Of a stretch of DNA of 64,000 nt, positions 16,859 to 25,148 are shown piece after piece. This DNA comes from Mycolicibacterium sp. TY81 (GTDB lineage: Bacteria > Actinomycetota > Actinomycetes > Mycobacteriales > Mycobacteriaceae), in assembly GCF_018326285.1 (NCBI RefSeq), contig NZ_AP023362.1, positions 3,410,001 through 3,474,000 of the forward strand, in the 5' to 3' direction. How positions within the stretch are numbered: the first letter of the stretch is position 1; each line of letters begins with the position of its first letter. A model generated the notes under the pieces. That model had not been told where the DNA came from. It worked only from the letters and a program-made list of their open reading frames with translations, and searched no databases. The translations under genes were made by a program, and so were the position numbers.

Positions 16859-17289
16859 CCGGGATGCGCTGTGCAACAGTTCTGTTCGCCGCAGCCGTGT
16901 TCGCCGGAACCACGGGGTGCGCGTCGTCACTCGCTGACACCGCGTCGCCGACCCCCGAAACACTGACCCCACTCATCGAGCAGGCGCTGCCCAACGTGCC
17001 GGGCAAGACATTCACCTCGGCGGTCGTCGAATTCCCGCCCGGTGCCCGGGCCGCGCCGCACCGGCACGGCGACGCATTCATCTACGCCTACGTCCTCGAC
17101 GGCGCGGTGCGCAGCCAGGTCGACGACTCCCCCGTCACCGAGTATCGCCGGGGCCAGAACTGGGTGGAGCAGCCCGGTGCGCACCACGTGCTCACCGAGA
17201 ACACCAGTCAGACGGAACCCGCCAAGCTCCTCGTCGTCTTCGTCTCGAACACCGGGGACAGCCTGAAAGTCGACGACCCGCATCGGTAA
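16855..17289 (+). CDS. Cupin-domain lipoprotein
   Basis: 144 residues. The signal peptide ends in a lipobox (FAGTTGCASS, lipid on Cys at about 22), so the protein should be anchored outside the membrane. The rest is a cupin barrel with metal-type histidines in APHRHGDAFIYAYVLDG and EQPGAHHVLTEN. The start overlaps the stop of the quinone oxidoreductase as ATGA. An extracytoplasmic cupin beside a reductase suggests handling of a small organic or quinone-like compound; the reaction is not known. Confidence 0.85.
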   Translation: MTGMRCATVLFAAAVFAGTTGCASSLADTASPTPETLTPLIEQALPNVPGKTFTSAVVEFPPGARAAPHRHGDAFIYAYVLDGAVRSQVDDSPVTEYRRGQNWVEQPGAHHVLTENTSQTEPAKLLVVFVSNTGDSLKVDDPHR

Positions 17290-17357
17290 GTTGGTCACCT
17301 GGCGGCTCCGCACGAAAGCTGATGAACTGGAGCCACTTCGGGACGGGCGGGGGCACG

Positions 17358-19319
17358 ATGGCACAGCGGTACGACGTCGTCGTCGCCGGTGGTGGTCCGT
17401 CGGGCTCTGCCGCCGCCTGGCAGGCGGCGCGGGTGGGCGCCAAAGTGCTGGTCGTGGACAAGGCCGAGTTTCCCCGCGACAAACCCTGCGGCGACGGACT
17501 GACGGCGCGCGCCGTCAGTTACCTGCAGAAGATGGGCCTGGCCGACGAAGTCGCCACCTTCCATCGGGTCAACCGCGTCACGGTGTTCAGCCCGAGTCGG
17601 TGGGAGATGTCCTTCCCACGCCGCCCCGGCATGCCCGATCATGGCCACACCGTCAGCCGTACGCAGTTGGACACGGTGTTGCTCAGGCACGCCGAGAAGG
17701 CCGGCGCAGAGGTACGCGAAGGCGCCGAAGTGGCGGGACCTGAACTCGATGCCGACGGCCGGGTGGTCGGCGTGGTCCTCAAGAGCGGGGAGAAGATCTC
17801 CGCAGACGCCGTCGTCGCCGCCGACGGCGCGTACTCGCCCGTAAAGCGCGCCCTGCACATCGATTCGGAGTACAACGGCTACTCGGCCATCGCGATCCGC
17901 GCGGAGATGCACGCCAACCGGCCGGACACCGATTCGCTCGACATCTACCTCAAACTGCAGTTCCAGGGCGATCAGTTGCCCGGCTACGGCTGGGTGTTCC
18001 CCATGGGCGACGGCGTCCTCAACATCGGCGTGGGCTATGTGAACTGCTACCGGAACTGGCAGGCCATCAACGCCACGCAATTGCTCGGTGAATTCCTGGC
18101 ATCCCTGCCGCGTGACTGGGAGCTGCCGTCGATCGCGGAATTGAAGAAGAGCAAGAGCGTGCGAGCGTGGCGGCTGCCGATGGGTTTCACCGCGTGGCCG
18201 CCGTGGCGTCCGGGTGTGGTTTTCACCGGCGACGCACTCGGCGCCGCCAAACCGGTTTCCGGCGCGGGCATTTCGAAGGCGCTCGAGGCCGGCCTGGTCG
18301 CCGGCGAATGCGTCATCGCGGCGCTGCAGAACGGTGGCCCCGACGACTTCACCAACTACACCCGGCGCCTGGAAGCGGCCTGGGGCCGCGAGTACCGGAT
18401 GGGCCGCTTCGGCCACAAGCTCGCCGGCATCCCTGCCATTCCGAACACGGGTATCAAGCTTCTCGACAAGGGATTCGTCCGCGACGGCGCGCTGCGGGTG
18501 ATGTACGGGAAGTCATACGGCCCCCTGCACACGTACCGACAGCTACCGCGGCGTCCCGCCACCGTCGACGATGACGACCTGTCCGGTGATGTAACTGCCT
18601 GCGCCCGAACACAACAGGAGCGCCGTGCCCACCATTTCGTCGGGGCTGGCCAGCCGCTTCAGCAGCGTGTTCGACGCCATCGCGTCGATGGCCTCCTGCG
18701 GGTTGTTGCGCACCATGTCGGTGTCGACGGGGCCGGGCGCGATGGCGTTGACCCGGATGCCGTCGGCCGCGTAGGCGGCCGCCATCGAGCGGGTGAACGA
18801 CAGCAGCGCCGCCTTGCCCGCGGCGTACATCGACACGAACGGCGCGAACTGGAAGGCGCCGACCGACGACATGTTCAGGACCGCGGCAGCCGGGCTCGTC
18901 TTCAAGTGCGGCAACGCTTTCTGCACCAGAAACACCGGCCCACGCAGGTTGGAGTCGTACGACTTGGCCCACGCCTCGGGCGTCATCTCCCCCAGCGGCT
19001 GGGCGAGCGCGTTGGCCGCGTTGTTCACGAGCACGTCGATGCCGCCGAACTCCGCGACGGTGGCCTCGACCAGCCGGTCGAGATCGTCGAGGTTGCCCAT
19101 GTTCACGGGCACGCCGATCGCCTTGCCACCCAGACCGCGCAGGTGCTCGGCCGCAGCCTCGCACGCGTCGGGCTTACGGCTGGCGACCACGAGATTGGCA
19201 CCGGCCAGCGCGAACCCCTCGGCCATCGCGAGGCCGATACCGCGCGTCCCGCCGGTCACGATGACGGTGCGGTCGGTCATGTCGAACAGGCGGTCAAATG
19301 TGGTGCGGTCCATGGCTAG
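17358..19319 (+). CDS. Geranylgeranyl/menaquinone reductase family flavoprotein (MenJ-like), with no stop codon at the expected place
   Basis: ATG at 17358. The first ~395 residues are a complete geranylgeranyl-reductase-family FAD protein: VVAGGGPSGSAAAWQAARVG, DKPCGDGLTARAVSYLQ, VVAADGAYSPVKRAL and FTGDALGAAKPVSGAGISKAL. M. tuberculosis MenJ (Rv0561c, about 408 residues) saturates one isoprene unit of menaquinone. The conserved part ends at about 18540 (SYGPLHTYRQ), but no stop follows there, and the frame runs another ~258 codons antisense through the whole SDR gene to 19319. The real end is therefore uncertain; the tail has the Arg/His/Gly-rich make-up of antisense reading. Confidence 0.7.
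   Translation: MAQRYDVVVAGGGPSGSAAAWQAARVGAKVLVVDKAEFPRDKPCGDGLTARAVSYLQKMGLADEVATFHRVNRVTVFSPSRWEMSFPRRPGMPDHGHTVSRTQLDTVLLRHAEKAGAEVREGAEVAGPELDADGRVVGVVLKSGEKISADAVVAADGAYSPVKRALHIDSEYNGYSAIAIRAEMHANRPDTDSLDIYLKLQFQGDQLPGYGWVFPMGDGVLNIGVGYVNCYRNWQAINATQLLGEFLASLPRDWELPSIAELKKSKSVRAWRLPMGFTAWPPWRPGVVFTGDALGAAKPVSGAGISKALEAGLVAGECVIAALQNGGPDDFTNYTRRLEAAWGREYRMGRFGHKLAGIPAIPNTGIKLLDKGFVRDGALRVMYGKSYGPLHTYRQLPRRPATVDDDDLSGDVTACARTQQERRAHHFVGAGQPLQQRVRRHRVDGLLRVVAHHVGVDGAGRDGVDPDAVGRVGGRHRAGERQQRRLARGVHRHERRELEGADRRHVQDRGSRARLQVRQRFLHQKHRPTQVGVVRLGPRLGRHLPQRLGERVGRVVHEHVDAAELRDGGLDQPVEIVEVAHVHGHADRLATQTAQVLGRSLARVGLTAGDHEIGTGQREPLGHREADTARPAGHDDGAVGHVEQAVKCGAVHG
18543..19313 (-). CDS. Short-chain dehydrogenase/reductase
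   Basis: 256 residues from the ATG at 19313. Classical SDR: cofactor motif VTGGTRGIGLAMAEG near residue 17, NNAANALAQ, the catalytic serine in NMSSVGAF and YAAGK (Tyr/Lys pair), and the C-terminal ITGQVVIVDGGG. An arginine after the glycine motif and VASRKPD suggest NADP(H) preference. The substrate is unknown. It is convergent with the MenJ-like gene, whose open frame covers nearly all of it on the other strand. It lies 22 bases downstream of the pseudouridine synthase gene on the same strand. Confidence 0.88.
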   Translation of the reverse strand: MDRTTFDRLFDMTDRTVIVTGGTRGIGLAMAEGFALAGANLVVASRKPDACEAAAEHLRGLGGKAIGVPVNMGNLDDLDRLVEATVAEFGGIDVLVNNAANALAQPLGEMTPEAWAKSYDSNLRGPVFLVQKALPHLKTSPAAAVLNMSSVGAFQFAPFVSMYAAGKAALLSFTRSMAAAYAADGIRVNAIAPGPVDTDMVRNNPQEAIDAMASNTLLKRLASPDEMVGTALLLCSGAGSYITGQVVIVDGGGTPR

Positions 19320-19335
19320 CAGTAGAACACAGGGG

Positions 19336-20202
19336 TTATTCGGGCCGGTTCGCCAACGTCCGCTCACTGACGAACTCCCGCTGCTCTCCGGTCACCGGAT
19401 CGACAAATGCGAGCCGGTGGGCCAACAACTGCAGCGGCGTGGAGAAGTCGCCGACAGGAACCTCGAGCACCGTGGGGTACAACGGATCACCGTCGATGGG
19501 CAGCCCGAGCGAGTTCATGTGCACGCGCAACTGGTGGGTGCGGCCGGTGGCCGGCGTCAGCCGGAACAGCCCGTCCCCCAGCGACTCGACGAAAGTCACC
19601 GCGTTCACCTCACCGGGCTCGATGACGGCCTGTAAAGACCCGCGCCGCTTCACAATTCGGTTCCGCAGCTCGACGGGCCCGGCGAGTGTCCCAGCCGACG
19701 ATCGGGCCAGATACGTCTTGGACACCTCGCCCGAGGCGAACATCGTCTGATACGCCCCGCGGACCTCGCGCCGTGCGGTGAACACCAGGACACCGGCCGT
19801 CAGCCGGTCCAGCCGATGTGCCGGTGAGAGTTCCCATAGTCCCAAGGCCCGGCGCAGCCGCACCAGCGCCGTCTGCACCACGTGCCCACCGCGCGGCATG
19901 GTCGCCAGGAAGTGCGGCTTGTCGACCACGACGATGTTGTCGTCGCGGTACAGCACCGGCACGTCGAACGGGACGACGACCTCGTCGGGCAGGTCCCGGT
20001 ACCAGTAGATGAACGCGCCGGCCGGTAGCTCCGTGGTGTCGGAGACGACCGACCCGTCGGCGCAAAGCACCTCGCCGGCAAGCACTTTGGCGGCCGCCTC
20101 GTCGCCGAACCGGGACCGCAGCTCAGCCAGCACCGGCCCACCGTGCACCCGTAGCCGGGCGGGCCCGATCCCCTCGTATCCGGGACGGACGGGCAGGCTC
20201 AA
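19336..20202 (-). CDS. RluA-family pseudouridine synthase
   Basis: 288 residues. The catalytic motif SPAHRLDRLTAGVLVF holds the essential aspartate; RTHQLRVHMNSLGLPIDGD and LLAHRLAF are the other family blocks. It isomerises uridines in rRNA or tRNA; the target position cannot be told. The TTG start at 20202 overlaps the glpD stop (ATTGA), which is preferred because upstream in-frame sequence is antisense-like. Translational coupling to glpD is likely. Confidence 0.85.
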   Translation of the reverse strand: MSLPVRPGYEGIGPARLRVHGGPVLAELRSRFGDEAAAKVLAGEVLCADGSVVSDTTELPAGAFIYWYRDLPDEVVVPFDVPVLYRDDNIVVVDKPHFLATMPRGGHVVQTALVRLRRALGLWELSPAHRLDRLTAGVLVFTARREVRGAYQTMFASGEVSKTYLARSSAGTLAGPVELRNRIVKRRGSLQAVIEPGEVNAVTFVESLGDGLFRLTPATGRTHQLRVHMNSLGLPIDGDPLYPTVLEVPVGDFSTPLQLLAHRLAFVDPVTGEQREFVSERTLANRPE

Positions 20203-21944
20203 TCGAGCGGCACCGGCTCGAGGATCTCGGACCGGGCCTCGGGAGCCGCCGCGCGCAGCGCGTCGGCCGATTCGTCGTCGGGCTGCGTCTGCGACAGCAC
20301 CTCGGCCTCGACACGCGCCAGGTAGGTGGCGACCTCGCGGTCGACGTCCTCGGCACTCCAACCCAGCACGGGCGCAACAACTTCCGCGACCTCACGGGCG
20401 CAGTCGACGCCGCGGTGCTGGTACTCGATGGAGATCCGCATGCGGCGCGCCAGGATGTCCTCGAGGTGCAGTGCGCCCTCGGCCGCGGCCGCGTACCAGG
20501 CCTCGACCTTCAGGTACACCGGCGCCTCGGTGATGGGTTCTAAGAGGTCAGGCCGGTCGGCCGCCATGTCCAGCACCTCACCGATCAACGAGCCGTAACG
20601 GTCCAGCAGGTGCCGCACCCGGTAGGGGTGCAGACCATAGTGCTGGCCCACGTGTTCGGTCTGGTTGATCAGCGCGAAGTAGCCGTCGGCACCCAGCAGC
20701 GGCACCTTCTCGGTGATCGACGGCGCCACCCGCGTCGGCACGAACTCACTGGCCGCGTCGATGGCGTCCTCGCCCATCACCCGGTAGGTGGTGTACTTGC
20801 CGCCGGCGATGGCCACCAGGCCCGGGGCCGGCACCGCGACCGCGTGCTCGCGGGACAGCTTCGAGGTCTCCTCGCTCTCACCGGCCAGCAGCGGGCGCAG
20901 ACCCGCGTAGACGCCGTCGATGTCGTCGTGGTTGAGCGGTGTCGCCAGCACCTTGTTGACGTGTCCGAGGATGTAGTCGATGTCGGCCTTGGTCGCCGCC
21001 GGGTGCGCCAGGTCCAGGTTCCAGTCGGTGTCGGTCGTGCCGATGATCCAGTGCGTCCCCCACGGGATGACGAACAGCACCGACTTCTCGGTACGCAGGA
21101 TGATCGCCACCTCACTGACGATGCGGTCCCGCGGGACGACGATGTGCACGCCCTTGGAGGCGCGGACCCGGAACCGGCCGCGCTGCTTCGAAAGGGCCTG
21201 AATCTCGTCGGTCCACACGCCGGTGGCGTTGACCACCACGTGGCCGCACACCTCGGTCACCGCACCGGTTTCCGAGTCGCGGACCCGCACGCCCGTGACC
21301 CGGTCGCCCTCGCGCAGCAGCGCCACCACCTGCGTCGAGGTGCGGACGACGGCGCCGTAGTGCGCCGCGGTGCGGGCGACGGTCATGGTGTGCCGCGCGT
21401 CGTCGACGACGGTGTCGTAGTAGCGGATCGCGCCGATCAGCGAACTGCGCTTGAGCCCGGGCGCCAGGCGCAGCGCGCCGGCCTTGAGCAGGTGCTTCTG
21501 CGCGGGCACCGACTTCGCCCCGCCGAGCTGGTCGTAGAGGAAGATGCCTGCGGCGATGTAGGGGCGCTCCCAGACCCGCTTGGTCAGCGGGAACAGGAAC
21601 GGCAGCGGCTTCACGAGATGCGGCGCGAGCGTGGTCAGGGACAGTTCGCGTTCGTACAGCGCCTCACGAACCAGGCCGAACTCGAGCTGTTCGAGGTAGC
21701 GCAGGCCGCCGTGGAACATCTTGCTGCTGCGGCTGGAGGTGCCGGAGGCGAAGTCGCGCGCCTCGACCAGGGCGACCTTCAGGCCGCGCGTCGCCGCGTC
21801 GAGCGCCGCACCGGCGCCGACGACACCGCCGCCGATCACGATGACGTCGAACTGCTCGGAGCCCAACCGGTTCCATGCGGTGTCGCGCTGCGCGGGACTC
21901 AGCAGGGTCTGACCATTGCCCGGACCGGGAATCGGGTCACTCAC
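20199..21944 (-). CDS. glpD2: Glycerol-3-phosphate dehydrogenase, FAD-dependent (GlpD2)
   Basis: 581 residues. Oxidises glycerol 3-phosphate to dihydroxyacetone phosphate and passes electrons to quinone at the membrane face. FAD-binding VIVIGGGVVGAGAALDAATRG near residue 35, SSRSSKMFHGGLRYLEQ, and the C-terminal GGKYTTYRVMGEDA. The C-terminal helical domain (EYQHRGVDCAREVAEVV) is present. It sits downstream of lpdA on the same strand, as in the Rv3303c-Rv3302c pair. Full-length, no defects seen. Confidence 0.93.
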   Translation of the reverse strand: MSDPIPGPGNGQTLLSPAQRDTAWNRLGSEQFDVIVIGGGVVGAGAALDAATRGLKVALVEARDFASGTSSRSSKMFHGGLRYLEQLEFGLVREALYERELSLTTLAPHLVKPLPFLFPLTKRVWERPYIAAGIFLYDQLGGAKSVPAQKHLLKAGALRLAPGLKRSSLIGAIRYYDTVVDDARHTMTVARTAAHYGAVVRTSTQVVALLREGDRVTGVRVRDSETGAVTEVCGHVVVNATGVWTDEIQALSKQRGRFRVRASKGVHIVVPRDRIVSEVAIILRTEKSVLFVIPWGTHWIIGTTDTDWNLDLAHPAATKADIDYILGHVNKVLATPLNHDDIDGVYAGLRPLLAGESEETSKLSREHAVAVPAPGLVAIAGGKYTTYRVMGEDAIDAASEFVPTRVAPSITEKVPLLGADGYFALINQTEHVGQHYGLHPYRVRHLLDRYGSLIGEVLDMAADRPDLLEPITEAPVYLKVEAWYAAAAEGALHLEDILARRMRISIEYQHRGVDCAREVAEVVAPVLGWSAEDVDREVATYLARVEAEVLSQTQPDDESADALRAAAPEARSEILEPVPLD

Positions 21945-22017
21945 GGCGGAACTCCTCGTGGTTACTCGTCGGTAGGCCTTGCGTGACCGAGCCTACGTGG
22001 TCGGTGCGGTTCGCGTG

Positions 22018-23433
22018 TCAGTCCAGATCGTCGTGAGCCATGAGCCGGCGGGCCGTCTCGATGATCGAGCCCGACAGCGACGGGTAGACCGACAGCGTCT
22101 GCGCCAGATCGGTCACCGAGATGCGGTTCTGCACCGCCAGCGCGATCGGCAGGATCAGCTCGGAGGCGATCGGCGCGACGACGACGCCGCCGATCACCAC
22201 ACCGGTGGCCGGGCGGCAGAAGATCTTCACGAAACCGTGCTCGAGCAGCGACATCTTGGCTCGCGCGTTGGTGTTCAGCGGCAGCATCAGGGTGCGGGCC
22301 GGCACCGTGCCGGCGTCGATCGCGGACTGCGGCACGCCGACCGCGGCGATCTCCGGGCGCGTGAACACCGCGGCGGCGACCGTCCGCAGCCTGATCGGCG
22401 AAACCCCTTCACCCAGTGCGTGATACATCGCGATGCGGCCCTGCATGGCGGCCACCGAGGCCAGTGGCAGCAGGCCGGTGCAGTCGCCCGCGGCGTAGAT
22501 GCCCGGCGCCTTGGTGCGCGACACCCGGTCGACCGTCAGGTAATTGCCCGGCCCGAGTTCGATGCCGGCCTTCTCCAGCCCCAGGCCCGAGGTGTTGGGC
22601 ACCGACCCGATACTCATCAACGCGTGGCTGCCCTCCACGACGCGGCCGTCGGCGAGGCTGACCTTGACGCCGGTCTCGGTCCGGACCACCGAATCGGCGC
22701 GCGCGTTCTTGACCAACGTCACACCGCGCTCGGAGAACACCTCCTCCAGCACCGCGGCGGCGTCGGAGTCCTCGTGCGGCAGGATCTGGTCGCGGCTGGC
22801 CACCACCGTGACCTTGACGCCCAGTTCGGTGTAGGCGTTGCAGAACTCGGCGCCGGTGACGCCCGAGCCCACGATGACCAGGTGCTCCGGCAGGTCGGTG
22901 AGGTCGTACAGCTGCCGCCAGTTCAGGATGCGTTCGCCGTCGGGCACCGCGTTGGGCAGCACCCGGGGGCTCGCGCCGGTGGCGATCAGCACCACGTCGG
23001 CCTTCAGCACGCCGGACCGCCCGTCGGGCGTCGTGACCTTGACCCGGTGGTGCGCCATGCCCGGGATGCTGTCGACGAGCTCGCCGCACCCGGCCACCAC
23101 GTTGACGCCGGCGCGCAGCAGCTGCCCGCCGATGTCGACCGACTGGCTCCGCGCCAGCGTCTTGACCCGGTTGTTGATCTGCGGCAACGAGATCTTGGCG
23201 TCCTCGATCTTGATGTCGAAGCCCAGCCCGTCGGCGCGGCGCAGCTCGGTACGCACCCCGGTGGACGCGATGAAGGTCTTGGACGGCACACAGTCCCAGA
23301 GCACGCAGGCACCACCGATACCGTCGCGGTCGACGACCGTGACCTCGGTCGCCTCACGGCCGTAACCGGCGGCCACCAGGGCTGCCTCATACCCGGCGGG
23401 ACCGCCGCCGATGATCACGATGCGGGTAGCCAC
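22018..23433 (-). CDS. lpdA: LpdA-type NAD(P)H quinone reductase (pyridine nucleotide-disulfide family)
   Basis: 471 residues from the GTG at 23433 (VATRIVIIGGGPAGYEAA). Two nucleotide-binding motifs (GGGPAGYEAALVA; IVGSGVTGAEFCNAY) and the C-terminal dimerisation domain are present. The redox region reads GGACVLWDCVPSKTF. The C-terminal His-x-Pro catalytic motif of lipoamide dehydrogenases is replaced by YPSLSG, so it is not a true lipoamide dehydrogenase; M. tuberculosis LpdA (Rv3303c) is reported as a quinone reductase. Next to glpD2, it may feed the same quinone pool. Confidence 0.9.
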   Translation of the reverse strand: MATRIVIIGGGPAGYEAALVAAGYGREATEVTVVDRDGIGGACVLWDCVPSKTFIASTGVRTELRRADGLGFDIKIEDAKISLPQINNRVKTLARSQSVDIGGQLLRAGVNVVAGCGELVDSIPGMAHHRVKVTTPDGRSGVLKADVVLIATGASPRVLPNAVPDGERILNWRQLYDLTDLPEHLVIVGSGVTGAEFCNAYTELGVKVTVVASRDQILPHEDSDAAAVLEEVFSERGVTLVKNARADSVVRTETGVKVSLADGRVVEGSHALMSIGSVPNTSGLGLEKAGIELGPGNYLTVDRVSRTKAPGIYAAGDCTGLLPLASVAAMQGRIAMYHALGEGVSPIRLRTVAAAVFTRPEIAAVGVPQSAIDAGTVPARTLMLPLNTNARAKMSLLEHGFVKIFCRPATGVVIGGVVVAPIASELILPIALAVQNRISVTDLAQTLSVYPSLSGSIIETARRLMAHDDLD

Positions 23434-23493
23434 GGCTACATCTAACCCTGAGTTGGGTGTTGGTCGCCCGACAACAAGCCGTAGGCTTGCCGA

Positions 23494-23961
23494 GTGCCGC
23501 TCTACGCCGCTTACGGATCGAACATGCATCCGGAGCAGATGCTTCAGCGGGCCCCTCATTCTCCGATGGCGGCCACGGGGTGGCTGCACGGCTGGCGGCT
23601 GACGTTCGCCGGCGCGGACATCGGCTGGGAGGGCGCGCTGGCGACGCTGGTCGAGGATCCGCTGTCGAAGGTCTTCGTCGTGCTCTACGACATGACCCGC
23701 GAGGACGAGGACCGCCTGGACCGCTGGGAAGGCTCCGAGCTCGGTATCCACAAGAAGATCCGCTGCCGGGTGCACCGGGTGTCGTCGGACACCACGACCG
23801 ACCCCGTGCTGGCCTGGATGTACGTCGTCGACGCCTGGGAGGGCGGCCTGCCCTCAGCGCGCTACCTCGGCGTGATGGCCGAGGCCGCCGAGATCGCCGG
23901 CGCCCCCGCCGACTACGTCCACCATCTCCGCACCCGCCCCTCCCGCAACATCGGGCCCTAA
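23494..23961 (+). CDS. Gamma-glutamylcyclotransferase-like protein (Rv3304 type)
   Basis: 155 residues. The N-terminal LYAAYGSNMHPEQM is the YGSN substrate-binding motif of the cyclotransferase fold, and REDEDRLDRWEG supplies the conserved acid region. The fold acts on gamma-glutamyl amines or peptides; the true substrate is unknown. It is divergent from lpdA, in the same position as Rv3304. A repeat copy begins 8 bases after the stop. Confidence 0.88.
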   Translation: MPLYAAYGSNMHPEQMLQRAPHSPMAATGWLHGWRLTFAGADIGWEGALATLVEDPLSKVFVVLYDMTREDEDRLDRWEGSELGIHKKIRCRVHRVSSDTTTDPVLAWMYVVDAWEGGLPSARYLGVMAEAAEIAGAPADYVHHLRTRPSRNIGP

Positions 23962-23968
23962 CTCTTTT

Positions 23969-24024
23969 CCCGCGAGCGGCCGTGTTTGTACAGCGACACA
24001 CCGTGTTTCGCGTGCATTTTGGGG
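23969..24024. repeat. REP-like intergenic repeat, copy 1
   Basis: Begins CCCGCGAGCGGCCGTG and continues through GTGTTTCGCGTGCATTTTGGGG. The first 46 bases match, inverted, the repeat at 25071-25116 with 43 of 46 identities. The two copies flank the AbiEi/DUF559 gene in opposite orientation. Probably one of a family of short mycobacterial intergenic repeats. Confidence 0.7.
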
Positions 24025-24028
24025 GCGC

Positions 24029-24916
24029 TCACGCGGCGCGAGCGCGACCAAACTGCGCATCGATGCGAGCGATGAGCTCATCGGGGCGATAGCGGACGTC
24101 CCCGAACACCATCGAGATCGCGGTCCAGCCAACATCCATCAGTGCCGAGGCGCGCTCGCGGTCGGCCAACATCGCGTCTGCTCCGCTGTGCCAGTCCAAT
24201 CCGTCGTACTCAGCGGCGACCATGTACTGCGGCCATGCGAAATCCAGCCGGCGCAGCTTTCCCCGGCCGTCGATGACCTCGTACTGCAGTTCGGGCATCG
24301 GTAGGCCGCCGTCGATCATCACGAGGCGCGCCTCGCTCTCCATCGGCGACTCCGCGCGCGGGTCCGCGAGGGGCAACAACTCCCGCACGACGACGATGCC
24401 GCGACGTCCGGCCTGTTTGGTCACCGCCCGTGCCAGCTCCACCCGGTCGCAGGTACCCGAACGAAGTGCGGCATCGAGCGTTGCCAACACACGTCGCCGT
24501 CGCAGCGAACGTGCGACCTCGATCGCTGTCCACGCCGGCGCCGTAGCGGGCCGCCCCTGGGCGGTTGCCATGGGCGCACCGTCGCGCCGATGGATCACCA
24601 GTCCGTCCGCATGCCGCAGATGTGAACCCACCGGGTTCAGCACATGCAGGTCCTTGGGCTCCTCCGTGTCGAATCCGTAGAGCGCCGCGGCCGTGCCCAG
24701 ACATACGGGCACCGGTTTGCCTGCTGCCAGATCAAGGCCACGCAGCCGAGTCCAGTCGTCGGGCGCACCGCGCGAATAGATTCCTTGCCAAATACGTTCC
24801 AGCGCACCTGTTCTCAGCTGCGCGTCAAAGGCCCGGCGCGACAGCCTCTGCAGAATCTGGGCGCTGGTTGCAACGCCGTCCTGGCGGTCGAGCAGTGCTT
24901 CGAGGTCGACGTTCAC
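24029..24916 (-). CDS. AbiEi-like N-terminal domain fused to DUF559 (Vsr-like nuclease fold)
   Basis: 295 residues. The N-terminal third (DRQDGVATSAQILQRLSRRAF ... GIYSRGAPDD) is the winged-helix AbiEi antitoxin-like domain. The C-terminal part is DUF559, related to very-short-patch-repair endonucleases: LRRLDFAWPQYMVAAEYDG with the candidate catalytic D and E, followed by DRERASALMDVGW. Such single-gene fusions are common in actinobacteria and have been loosely linked to type IV toxin-antitoxin or defence; no partner gene lies beside it here. It is bracketed by inverted repeats, which suggests insertion as a unit between the cyclotransferase gene and amiA1. Confidence 0.78.
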   Translation of the reverse strand: MNVDLEALLDRQDGVATSAQILQRLSRRAFDAQLRTGALERIWQGIYSRGAPDDWTRLRGLDLAAGKPVPVCLGTAAALYGFDTEEPKDLHVLNPVGSHLRHADGLVIHRRDGAPMATAQGRPATAPAWTAIEVARSLRRRRVLATLDAALRSGTCDRVELARAVTKQAGRRGIVVVRELLPLADPRAESPMESEARLVMIDGGLPMPELQYEVIDGRGKLRRLDFAWPQYMVAAEYDGLDWHSGADAMLADRERASALMDVGWTAISMVFGDVRYRPDELIARIDAQFGRARAA

Positions 24917-25050
24917 GACACCGATGGTCAGCGTCCATGCGCAGGTCCGAAAGGCGCTTCACGCCATCTGTGGATCAATCACGAACTGTGGAATTTCGCG
25001 GAGCTTGGCGCGACCCGCAGGTCGGTATGCAGTTCGCGGCCACTCGTCCG

Positions 25051-25116
25051 CCGCGAGCGGCCCCTGAACGCACACGAAACACGGCGTGTCGCGGTACAAA
25101 CACGGCCGCTCGCGGG
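25051..25116. repeat. REP-like intergenic repeat, copy 2 (palindromic)
   Basis: Outer arms CCGCGAGCGGCC (25051-25062) and GGCCGCTCGCGG (25104-25115) pair perfectly. The 25071-25116 part is the inverted match of the repeat at 23969-24014. A fold-back element with a conserved loop is indicated. It lies in the gap between the AbiEi/DUF559 gene and the end of amiA1. Confidence 0.7.
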
Positions 25117-25148
25117 ATGTGAGGCGCCGCGGGATGGGTGGCTCGGGG

